From the NCBI GenBank assembly GCA_964017235.1, contig OZ024938.1, forward strand, positions 61,743,816 through 61,807,815: a stretch of 64,000 nt of DNA, in the 5' to 3' direction. Position 1 is the stretch's first letter. Each line of letters starts with the position of its first letter. This DNA is from Sabellastarte sp. h YS-2021. Its lineage: Eukaryota; Annelida; Polychaeta; Sabellida; Sabellidae. The position numbers were made by a program, and so were the translations under genes. This document shows, one piece after another, positions 33,201 through 45,200 of this stretch. Under the pieces are notes generated by a model that made no database searches, had not been told where the DNA came from, and was given only the letters and a program-made list of their open reading frames with translations.

Positions 33201-36200
33201 TTTAGAGTGTTTCTGTAAAATACGTTGTTCAGCTACTTTCTCCATGCCTACAAGATGGTACCATTTTTAGGGTTCTATCTTCATAGCTAAGTGAGTAATA
33301 GCTATTTTCTGTTATTAACAATGAGCAAAATGAGTAAATTGATTTTGTCTTTGTAACTGTTACTTACAATATTGGCCTGAAATATGTTGTTCGACAACTC
33401 CTTCATGTACTATATCATGGTGAGGTGTCCAAGGTGTAGCACCATAGCTAACTGAGTAATAGCTATACTAAGTTTAACATTTGACCATTGAGCAAGTCAC
33501 TTATAACTCAAAAGCTATTGAATATAGAGGATTTTTGTCGAATATGTTGTTCACCTATCTTTTGGATATACTGTATTGTGAATTTTCACAGCTGTAACTC
33601 CATAGCTAACTGAGTAATAGCTACTTTGATGATAACCATAATGAGTAAATGGCTTATATCTTCAAAAGTATTGCAGCTACACAATTTTGTTCCAATATGT
33701 TGTTCAGCTACTATCTCCACAGCTACAACATGGTCACTAGTTTGGAAGTGTATCTCCATAGCTAAGTGAGTAATAGCTACTTTGTCAATTTTTAATGATA
33801 ACCATAATGAGTAAATGGCTTATATCTTCAAAAGTATTGCAGCTACACAATTTCTCTCAAATAAGTTGTTCATCTACTTTTTTGTGAACTGTAACATATT
33901 TAAGTTTCACAACTGTTGCTCAATGTACAAGTGAGTAATGGCTACTTTATTGCTACTTTTGGTGAAAATGTGAAAAATGACAAATATCTCGCAAACCGTA
34001 ATAGCTACTTTGTCAATTTTTAATGATAACCATAATGAGTAAATGCCTTATATCTTCAAAAGTATTGCAGCTACACAATTTCTCTCAAATAAGTTGTTCA
34101 TCTACTTTTTAACTCATTCATCTACTTTTGGGAGAGCTTTCACATGGTGAAGTTTCAGACTCGTAGCTAATTACTCACCTACTGAAAATGAGTAAATGCG
34201 AATTATCTCTAAAAGTATTGCAGATAGCCAATTTTTCTCAAATAACTCATTCGCCTACTTTTGGGAGAGCTTTCACTTGAAGTTTCAGATCCATAGCTAA
34301 TTACTCACCTACTGAAAATGAGTAAATGCGAATTATCGCTAAAAGTATTGCAGATAGCCAATTTTTTATCAAATAACTCATTCACCTACTTTTGGGAGAG
34401 CTTTCACTTGGTGAAGTTTCAGACCCATAGCTAATTACTCACCTACTCAAAATGAGTAAATGCGAAGTATCGCTAAAACTATTGCAGATAGCCAATTTTT
34501 CTCAAATAACTCATTCACCTACTTTTGGGAGAGCTTTCACTTGATGAAGTTTCAGACCCATAGCTAATTACTCACCTACTCAAAATGAGTAAATGCGAAT
34601 TATCTGTAAAAGTATTGCAGATGGCCAATTTTTCTCAAATAACTCATTCACCTACTTTTGGGAGAACTTTCACTTGGTGAAGTTTCACACCCATAGCTAA
34701 TTACTCACCTACTCAAAATGAGTAAATGCGAATTATCGCTAAAAGTATTGCAGATAGCCAATTTTTCTCAAATAACTCATTCACCTACTTTTGGGAGAGC
34801 TTTCACTTGATGAAGTTTCAGACCCATAGATAATTACTCACCTACTCAAAATGAGTAAATGCGAATTATCTCTAAAAGTATTGCAGATAGCCTATTTTTC
34901 TCAAGGAGTTTTGTCAAATATGTTGTTCACCTACTTTTTGATGTAGTGCGGCGGGAGATCATACCACGGCAGTGGTCTTGTTTTATTTATAAAATCCACA
35001 GGGAAAAATATAAACTTCACAGGGAAAACACAGGGAATTTAAATTGGAAAAGGGAGTGGGAACCATGTCAGGGAATCTTCTGGTGTGGTCGAATTTGAGC
35101 CCCTCCTTCAACATCAAGCGATGGTTCACTGGCTTTTGTGAGTTGTCTTTCCGGTGGGTACAAATTTACATTGGTTCTCCAACTTCGTAGGTCTAGTTTG
35201 ATTGTTCGTTGAATTTGGTTATTGAAATAAAATCTTCCAACAAATGTACAAGTTAAGAAATAGGGAGAGTGTTTCTGTGAGGGATTGGGGCTTTTATTTT
35301 GGGAAGTACAGTAATTGGAAATCATGGGCTAGGAATCTTCTGGTGTGGTCGAATTTGAGCCCCTCCTTCAACATCAAGCGATGGTTCACTGGCTTTTGTG
35401 AGTTGTCTTTCCGGTGGATACAAATTTGAATTGGTTCTCCGATGCGTAGGTCTAGTTTGATTGTTCGTTGATTTTGGTTATTGAAATAAAATCTTCCAAT
35501 AAATGCACAAGTTAAGAAATAGGGAGGGTGTTTCTGTGAGGGATTGGGGCTTTTATTGTGGGAAGTACAGTAATTGATGTGTGTACCCCAGGGAGCGGAC
35601 TGCTTTTATCACTGTTGTAATATAACATAGGGAAGTAATGGTTATTAGCCTAAATGAGAAGGGCTATTCCAGTGCAGTGTTAATCCCAAAACATTGCACT
35701 GATCAGACATTGTGGAGTGGGTATCCTGTAGCATTATTTCATGTCCTGGCATGTTGTGGCACTCCGTTGCAACTTTGTCTCTTAATTTTGGGTGCTGTGG
35801 GAGTGGGGGTGGGGCAGTTAGTTTTACTGGTGTTTGTAACTTTGTAGTTTGTACCATAGTATGTTTAATTGTTTGGTATAGGTAAAGATATCATTGTGAT
35901 ATAGAAGTACATTACAATGTCTTGAAATTTTCTCAATGATGTTGTCTTATCTTCACAGTTGACTCTACCTTTTTGTTGTTGTTTTTTTTTTTTTTTTGCG
36001 AATGAAGTGTTTATTCAAAATTTTCATTTACTGCCATTTGCACAATATTTAGATTAAGGCAGTAATAAATTAGTAATTAGTAAAGATATCTAGCATTTTT
36101 ACAAAGGCCAAATTAAAATCCAGGCAATTTGTGTAGATGGATTCAAGAATTGTACCAGTTACATTAGGGAAATTAAGAAAATAGAAAATTTGACAGTGAT

Positions 36201-39200
36201 GAAGTTTGCGTAAAGTTTATGGAAATGTCTTTAAGATGTTTTTTTAAGCCTCAGGAGTCAGGACAGATAATCTGGCTAGATTTTTGACACAGTTGAGTCA
36301 CTGTACTGTGGGTGTACTTGTAATTAAGTCTGTGATGTTCTGCACCCTTTGAAAAGGTTGCCTGCAGCTACATTTTCATTCTGCAAAAATGTCCCTCAGA
36401 TGGAGTGCATGGATTTGATAAAGATTGTAACTGTCGTCATCATGTAAGATTAAACTGGGGATTTATGTAAATTCCTTGGAGCTGTCCTTTATAGAGACAT
36501 TTTAGAGGGATGAGTTTGGAGGTTGGATTGAGAAAACTGTGAGGTGGGGGGCGACTGTTTGTCATTGGAATTGGAAATGAGGTTTTTTTTGGCTAGCTAG
36601 GCTGGAGGAGGGGTTATCAAGCTTTAGGTTCCATTAAGTTGTGTCACTAAAACTGATGGGGTTACACTCTCTTTGTCTTTGGAGGCTTCTCAGTGTGTGT
36701 GGATTGCTTTCAGTAGGACAGCTAGCACTGAAAGATGTTAAAAAAAGATTAATACAAGGGTCATATCAGTTGTATCAGTGATGTAGACATAATTGACAAA
36801 GTGTAGTTGTAACATGTTTTTGTAACATGTTTTCCTGACATTATAAAATACTTTGTCCAACAAGAAGTTTCACTTTGATTTTTTTTTCAACTTATTTGAA
36901 GTGATAATAAATTTAATCAGCAGTTTAGAATTGTTTAGAAAAAAAAAATCAGATTTTTTTTTATAAAAGATCACACCATACATATCATGGTCACTCCTAA
37001 TTGGAATGTTGTTGACAATATTTATACAGGAGTGTTTGTTGAAATACCGCAAGTTACTGTAAATTTGAGAGAAAACGACCCTTTAGTGTCATCAGTAAGC
37101 AGATTTATGCTGGTCATATTGACTAGTGCAGAGGGCAATGGTTATTCCAGGAAAATAGCTATTTCAGACTCCTTGTAATTGCCTTATTACAGTATTACAG
37201 TTCCTGATTCAGTGCAGATGAAATACGAGAATTTGTAGCACAACAGGGGACAGTTATTGCACTATGCTGTCTGACTTTAGTGTTTGTTTGAAAGGAAACC
37301 TGTGTTAATTACACGTTAGGGTTAAAACCTGTGGTTTTAGCTGGTTTGAACTGTCATTTCAAAATTAGGCTTTGGGCACCTAATTGTGATAGAGAAATAT
37401 TAAAACCTGTAGATATAACAGTAAAACAAAAAGTTTAAAGTACTATTCAGAATGACAGAACCCTTTTGTTTATAATAGTTATACAGTCTGAAAAACTGCT
37501 GTTATAAGGATGAAGAATATTGAAAGCTGTTAAGAGAAACTGTGAAAGGAAAGAAGCTTAGTTGAGAAAAAAATTGTATTAATTCTAGAAGCCTCAGTGG
37601 TTGTGTGGTTCAGAATTTTGGTGTTGGATTACTTGACTCTGACCTCTATGCTCATCAGTTCAAGTCTAGCTCTTGGCTTCATGTAGGACTGACTGAGGGC
37701 TTTCCCTGTTATGAATTTAGCTGTAAGATTAAGATATGTAAGACCTTGTCCTTTGGTTGAATCAAATAGCAAATGGAGGGCAGTGAATAGTTGAGGTTGG
37801 GAATCGCACTTATTTTTGTGGTCACGTAAATTTTTCTGTGTTGGTTTTATTTTAAAAAATTTAATACTTTAGAGGGTAGAGTAGTGTATAAATGACCTGT
37901 GAATAATTTCAATGTTTCTGAAATTGACTGATTCATTGTATACCACATTTATATGAATTTTGAATTTGTGCTATCTACACAAAGTGGGTAAGCAAATGAG
38001 GAATTTGCCTAATATAGGTGTAGTTGGAGCGAGTTTAAAGTTCTCTACATCAGAAAATTATATTTGATGGTACAAATAGAAGTAAACCATAGAACCAGAT
38101 CTTTTAGATGTTGGAGATTCTAGCTGTACAGAGTTTATGCACTTGTTTCATTATTCCAATATGTGGGCAGCATTAGAAAGCTCCCACTGATCAGTGGTGC
38201 AGTTAATAAGGTTTCCTGAGACAGCTAGATGATAAATAGTCCTCAGCCTGCATTGCCAATGTGCTTTTCTTTTCTGTGCCAGAAGGAATTTGTTCATGCC
38301 TGGAGCTGACGGTGATAGTGCAAGAAATAACTCATGTTACTCGTTACACAGTGTCAGGGTATTAGATTGAAATTTTATCAAGTTTCTTGAAAATCAATTC
38401 AGTGTGGGGGAATTTTAGCTCCAAAATTGGTTACTTTGTTTCCATTGTGTGCAGATGTAGGTTCTGTTTTACCCAAGCTTTCAAAAGTGGTGTATTTAGA
38501 TACAATGACAAGGTTTTATATTTTTTTCTTAGAGAAAAATATGAAAAAAAAAAATTATACATGGAAAGAAAAGTAAACTGAATTGGGTGATTTAGTCATA
38601 ATTATATAGAAAAGTATAGGTATCTGTGCCCTTGTGGTTAAATTTGTCAATTACTGGGTCTTGGGTTCATTACTTGGCCAGGTCATGGAGCTTGTTTTTT
38701 TGGATAAAATACTTTACACACTTGTATCCACGTTCACCTAGGAGTTCTATTATATTCTGTACTTTTATAGCGCTTAAATCTCTGCCAATTAGGCAACACC
38801 AGGTCTAATTCAGTAATTGTCATTCCATAGACACTGAGCCAGATCTTCAAGTCAGTATCAACAATAGTTTGGGCTTAAACCTGAGACCAGCTGGCACCCT
38901 ATTCGGTGGGGTAGAAAAACTAGTAATATTCTGAGTCACTTTATGCCATAGAAGCTGGAAATAACGACCAGCCATATGGGTCATTGGGCCCTGAGAATGA
39001 CTTACCATTTGTGTAATACAGTACAACTGCTGATATCTTAAGTTCTCTTATCCAACTATTTAATTTCATGAATGCTTATAAATTTCTGTCCTTCTATATA
39101 TTTTGTTTTTGTTTGTGCTTTACATGACAGTATCTCTTTCATGTTATGACCTATTCCCCAAACAAAAGCAACTCCCAAGTTCCAACATAGTTCTGTTTTC

Positions 39201-42200
39201 TCACTTGGAATTTATCAGCCATGTAATATATAACACCAATCCATTTTTAGGCGGGTTGCGTGTAGTGTTGGTATCGAATAATAATATCTATATCGATATC
39301 AAACTACAATTTTGCTTTGTGTATCGATCGATATTGAAATATCAGGTCATAGATGTTTTCAGAGAGAGACCTTCCGAACTTTCTCGCAAGTTTTAGTAGT
39401 TTCCCAAAACGTAAACAAGTATGGCGTTTCCGCTGTAGCGGTAAGTGAAAGTTGACAAAAGTGATATAATAACTAATACATTCTTTAAATTTTCCAACTT
39501 TATTGGAATGGAAAACAGCTTAATTTCATCCACTAAATCCTATTTTCCGATATTGATATTGTACCCTGCATTATCGATATCAGTATACTTGGCGTGAATT
39601 GATAAATATTTCAATATTGATAAACAATACCATTACTAGTTGCGTGTTACCAACCTGCCTATTAGATTGATGTGTCCGACGTCCGTCTGTCCATCCACAT
39701 TTTGCTTTTCTGACTCTAACTCAAAAATGCTTTGTCCAATCGAATTCAAACTTGACAGGCACATAGATCACCATCACAGCTAGGTTCCTTTCGAAATTGG
39801 TATAATTCCGTCTCTTTGTTTGTCCGTTTTTTGTCCATTTGTCCATCAAAATTTCCGTTTCCGGACTCTAACTCGAAAACGGCTTGTTCAATCGAATTCA
39901 AACTTGACAGGGAGATAGATCACCATCACAGCTAGGTTCCTTTCGAAATTGGTGTAATTCTGTTCCTTTTGTTTGTCCGTCACCAATCCTGTTTCCAGAC
40001 TCTAACTTGAAAATGCTTTGTCCAATCGAATTTAAACTTGACAGGGAGATAGATCACCATCATAGCTAAGTTGCTTTTGAAATTGTTATAATTGCGTCCT
40101 TTTATTTGTCCGTTTATAGCATAGATACAATTATGTAACCTAGATTACAAGTTTTACATTTCTTAGCACGTCTAACACATTCACCTTAACTGGGTGACCT
40201 AACATTTCTTTCCTAAGTGTTTCTAAATGTAATTATAGCAGTCGCTAACCTTATTTCTGTCTGCGCAACCCGCATTTTGGGGCATCTTTGACCCTCTTGT
40301 TTGTATGTTTCCAGACTGAAGAATTGATGTTTGACTTTCCATTTTACGGTCATCTTGTGAAAAAGATTACTATAGCAACAGGAGGTTAGTCATATATATC
40401 TTTCTTTTTTCTGTTGTTGTTGTTGTTTGCCTGTTAATGCCACCACTTTGGCACTATTTATGAGTTGAAGGTACACTGATTCAGTGTCACTAACATTAAA
40501 ACTAATGAAGTGGTAAGATCTAAAAAATTGCTGTTTTCTATAGAATTTACTTTTCCCATTGTCTTATGCCTAAAAAAAAAAAGTTACACTTCATTTCACT
40601 TTTGTTTAAAGACTGGTGATTGATATATTGTTTTCTTATTTTATGCAGGATGTTGTATTCTTGCAAATATTTCAAAATCAGTGTAAAGAACTTTTTGTTT
40701 TTCAGTATTGACATTCAAAGTGTCAATATCAGTATCATTTGCAGGCGATCACCACAAAAGATTTAATGAAATTTGATTGGTTAATGGTCTTTGGTATTGT
40801 ACAGTCAAATTCTGTCACTGATAAATTAAAGAAAAAAGCCAGATTATTCAACAATAAACTTACCTGCCTTTAGCCAAATAATCAAATTTAAAATAGAATA
40901 GAACAGAGTAAAATAACTTTTTTTCAGACACATCAGTAAGGTGTGGTCTATATCTATACAGTTTTACATTAGTTCAGCCATTTTTTATAGATTTAATGAA
41001 AACAAGATTCACTGTAATTTTTTTTCATGTCTACTATCATTAATTCAGAAAGTGGCTTTTCTTGGTAGAAACTCAATGTTGAAAGTTTTAAAACAACCAA
41101 TAATCTTTAACCAAATTAATATATAAATTACCCCAGAAAATGACTCAGGCAGTATTCACCAACAGAACAATTAAATAAGCTAAATAATTGATTATTGCCT
41201 GATCATTGATCAGAAAAATTCATAATTACATAAACCTGGAGAATAGAATACCAACATTACTCTGTAGTATTTGTAACCATTTAGTACCTTGATTCACTGA
41301 TAAAAACAAGCTCATTGTAGATTCTTAGACTGTGTACTCTGTAGTGCTTTCTCTTTAACATTTACAGTGAAAGGGTTTAACTCTTTCGCCGCGAGTTTCA
41401 CGTAGCGAATTGCGGATAAAACGCGGCAGTCGACTTTCGTCGACTCTTCTTTGAAGCGCGAAAGTCGACAATAATCGCCGTGACGTATGAAATTATAAAA
41501 CGTTATAATGACGTGAGAAACACGTCATTTCTTTGTGTAAATAAGCTGTAAATATATTTCTTGGCATCACAAAGTGATTTAAAAGGCCTAAAAGACATTA
41601 TTCTGCAAAAGAAGCAAGGAATTTAGTGTTCCAAGACAGCGAAATGAACTTATACATAATAACATACATCATTGCGTATATCTAGTGGAGAGCCTGTCAA
41701 TCAATGAATACTCAAATTCTATTGGATAGCAGTCGGCCAATAAGAAATCAAAGAAAAATATATTACTTCGTACTGGTATTTCATTGGTCAAGGGCTCAGC
41801 CAATGAAAAAAATCCTGTTTTCTCATTCGCTATTCACCAGCAAAGCCTGTCATAAAAGACACTTCCAAATGAAAAACATTTCCGCATCGATCTGCTCAAA
41901 AGTTACGTTAACGTCGCGCTTTCAATATATGTCGACGGAAGTCGCCAATCGCGCCGAAAGAGTTAAAGTGTACTTATGCTGCATTCAGACGTAAATTCAC
42001 GAGTGGTGCGCACCACCTGTGAGTACAGCGGACAGTTTTGACCGTTCTAAACAATTCACCGCCTGTGTGTTTATGTGTGTATGTAAACAAACACAAATCA
42101 CAAAGAGAAAAAATAAAAGAAATCACAATATTTCGCTATCCGCCATGCAAATGATGCATATTTCATTTGTTACACCTTTTCCAATGTTATTTATCAAAAT

Positions 42201-45200
42201 CCAGAGTACTGAAACACTTTATTTAACATGTTTTTTATAACGAAAGCACATGTATTCTGCATCTTTGTTGTCATTAGAGGTGAAGGTCAAAGTTTGGAAA
42301 GTCTCTGGAGGCACCCAACTCACGAGTGGTATATACCACCTGTGAGACCGTTCTTGACCAATTTACAGGCTGTGAGGTCGTGTTTACGGCCGGTAAAAAT
42401 GCTGCATTATTTAGCATGAATTTTCTACCATGGTTCCCCCGTAGGGATGGGTCGGTAGCAGTATATGTCTTGGTATCAAGTGCATGGTACTGAAATGCTG
42501 TGACGATATCATCCAAACACAATCTCACTTGTCAACACATACACTTGATGGAAAACTTTAAATTGTCTACACAAATTCTCAATCTTAAGAAATTGTAAAC
42601 TTCCATCTCATCTTTTCATGCATTTGCAGACATTTATAAAAATTTCATTGAAAACAGCTGCCATAAATGGCATTCTGAGTTTCACTTCCTATAAGAGACA
42701 ACAGTTTACATTCACCCTTTTTGATTGTCAATGCATATAATTGAAGGAAAGCTTAAAATACTGAAAAAAACCCATAAAATCCCAAAATTTTGTCACATTT
42801 AAATCCTTTGTAGCTATTTTGAAAAATGGTACTGCCATGTTTTGTTTTCATGTGCTTCGACTGGGGATGTACTAAAATTCTATAACACATCTTTTTTTAA
42901 AATCCGAATGGGAAACATTGGCATCCTCTCGATCTTTATATTTTTGATACCGACCCATCCCTAGTTCCCCGACACCTGTGGTTTTAAACCACCCCCCCCC
43001 CTACACATGCACTGCATCACCATCTGGATATTAAAAAAATATTATTGGATTTTCCCATTTATTTAACATTTATTTATTATTTTATACCCTAACAGAGGTA
43101 TGTGATGTCTGTAAACTGTGTGTTAGAATGTACCAGGTCACAGGTTAAACATTACAAAAGTATAATTAGATTGTATTAGTGTAGTTGTAACTATGTGACT
43201 TTGTTTTTATGACAATTGTAGGTTTTCTCTACATGAGTGATTTTGTGCATCAGTGGTTAACAGCTACTCAGTATATTGCTCCACTCATGGCAAACTTTGA
43301 CACCAGAATTGGGAATGAATCGGAAATATATTATGTCGACACAGGTATAAACAGTTATGGAAGACATTTTTAAAAGTGTAACATTTTGTAAACTTGAATT
43401 GACTTAGTATTGACATTACATTGAAGTTGCTGTTAGTATTGTTTTATTAAAAAATGGTTCAGGCTTTCGGAACCAGGCATGTATTTTTTAGGCTGCAAAT
43501 AACAGTAAATTTTGAATTGTAGTATTTTTTGCCATGATTAATCTCCAAAATGAGTCTTCTTTCATACCATATAATAGGCAAAATTTTCTGGTAAAAATGA
43601 TTTTGTTCATTCTAGATTTATGAGGATATTTGCAAAACAGCAAAATTATAATTTTTGAACTGGTACAGCTGTGTATATTTTAAACATAAAGTGGTCCTGA
43701 AAGCATTTTATATTTAAGGAGTTATACACCATGTATTTAATTGAACCAGGCATGAATTTGAATTCAAAGTATTATCAGTTTAATGTTACAGTACATTCCA
43801 CCCACTTCCTAGCCCGAGCTTGTCCGAGAAATGTTGATTAAAAAGAACACTTGTAACTTGGAATTTCTGTCACATGTTGATGGTTTGCAGTGTCAAAGGC
43901 TGGTTGTTTCCCTGTACTGATACTACTTAGCACAAGTTCCAAAACAGTTGATTGCAAACTAAAACCCTGTTCAACTCGTACATCTCTTGGGTTTAACTTA
44001 TTAGTTATTTTGCAATAAACAATTAAATACCTTGAGAAATTGATTTTCAAAGTAGTCCCTTATATGTAACTTTACATGTAGCAAAATTTAAAATTTAAAA
44101 TGAAAATCTCTTCTTTTTAGTTCAAATTATTCACAGAATTGTTCATCTACTATGTGAACTGTGATTTGCCTTCATTGTTTTCCTGAGCCTTCAGGTCCAG
44201 GGTCACTTTGTTTTTGATCAGCAAAATCCCTTTTTTTTTACCAGTTGTTTTCAGTAACATTCACAATTTAAATTGGCAATACCAACTGATCATTGTTTCA
44301 ATTTTCTCTTCAGGCAATGAGTTTATTGTGTGGTGGGAGAACTTACATTTGAATGATGATATAGAAGGTAAGTGGCACAATCGTTATAAAGTTCAAAGAA
44401 CAAATTACTGAGTATTGCATATTTTCCAGCTTTATGTGAGAGATGACATGCAATCTGTTTTGTCTTCTGTGATGAAGTTCAAAAATATCCAAACATATTT
44501 ACTTAAATTTTGTACTTTTGCAAATTCATGTTTTGTCTACCCATATTCACTAAGTGGCAAAAATGAACTTAATTTGAAGTTTTTGTGATTTCCCTCGATT
44601 TCTAAATGGGTTTTACTGAAATAAAGATTAACTGTATCACTGTAAAAGTAGCTTTCCAGTGATATATATGCAGTATATATTTAAGAATTCAATATTTTTA
44701 AAATATGTGTGAAAATTGAAACTGATCCTATTTATGCAAAATCCGTCCACACTGAAGGACACTGGTACATACAAAAAAATGAAAAAATATTATCCATTCC
44801 ATAGGTTTCACATTTAGATCATATACAGCATACTGTGAATAATTGTCTCCACCGGAGGCATCCGGTGGATACTTTGTTTAGTGTTTGCCACGCCGCCGCT
44901 GCTGCGGGTAGAGAGATTTTCGGCATTAGGCTCTCAGAGGAAAACTACACCAGCTAGGTTCACCAAATTTGCAGGATATCTTCATTGGGGGGTAAGCTTC
45001 TCTGGGACTGAAATTAGCCTCATTCTGAAAAACAAGATGGCGGCCGTGGGCATTTCTTTGAAAATTATCTATATTTTTCTACTGGCTGTTTCTTATAGGT
45101 AGAAGGTTGAATCTCTTCATATGTGATATGTATGACAGATATATATGTCCTCTACAACCTTGCAGACATTTGACCTTGAAGCTCCTAATTCAAGGTCATC

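Larger units (their letters stand above)
32937..34960 (-). mobile_element. Satellite-bearing element, reverse copy of the 1-2163 type
   Basis: It opens with a hairpin, ATCTCCC-GCCGGCGGGGT-GGGAGAT (32938-32962). A 155-bp-type array follows, then a 132-bp-type array, and the far end reads GCGGCGGGAGATCATACC. The order is the mirror of 1-2163, so the two loci are copies of one composite family in opposite orientation. Confidence 0.75.
32723..35067. mobile_element. hAT-like element with CAGGGTTCCCACT ends, itself carrying another element
   Basis: CAGGGTTCCCACT at the left and AGTGGGAACCATG at the right are inverted with one mismatch. Both flanks are rich in ACAGGGAAAACACAGGGAAT repeats. The supposed 8-bp target duplications (GCTGGAAA and TCAGGGAA) match at five positions, so superfamily assignment is tentative. 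The middle (32937-34960) is a separate satellite-bearing element. Confidence 0.6.
32177..35445 (+). mobile_element. 147-bp satellite element, locus 3, interrupted by nested insertion
   Basis: The 5' hairpin GTATCCAGTGG...CCGGTGGATAC (32177-32204) is followed by three to four 147-bp units to 32722, then a large insertion (32723-35067). The array then resumes at GGGAATCTTCTGGTGTGG and closes with CCGGTGGATACAAATTT, TTCTCCGATGCGTAGGTCTAG|T at about 35440. The closing segment is present twice, 260 bp apart. Confidence 0.8.

Noticed and set aside
36987-37178. 63-codon frame considered as a PLXDC exon in intron 3
   Set aside because: No acceptor/donor pair in compatible phase, and exons 3 and 4 already join seamlessly against the family pattern.
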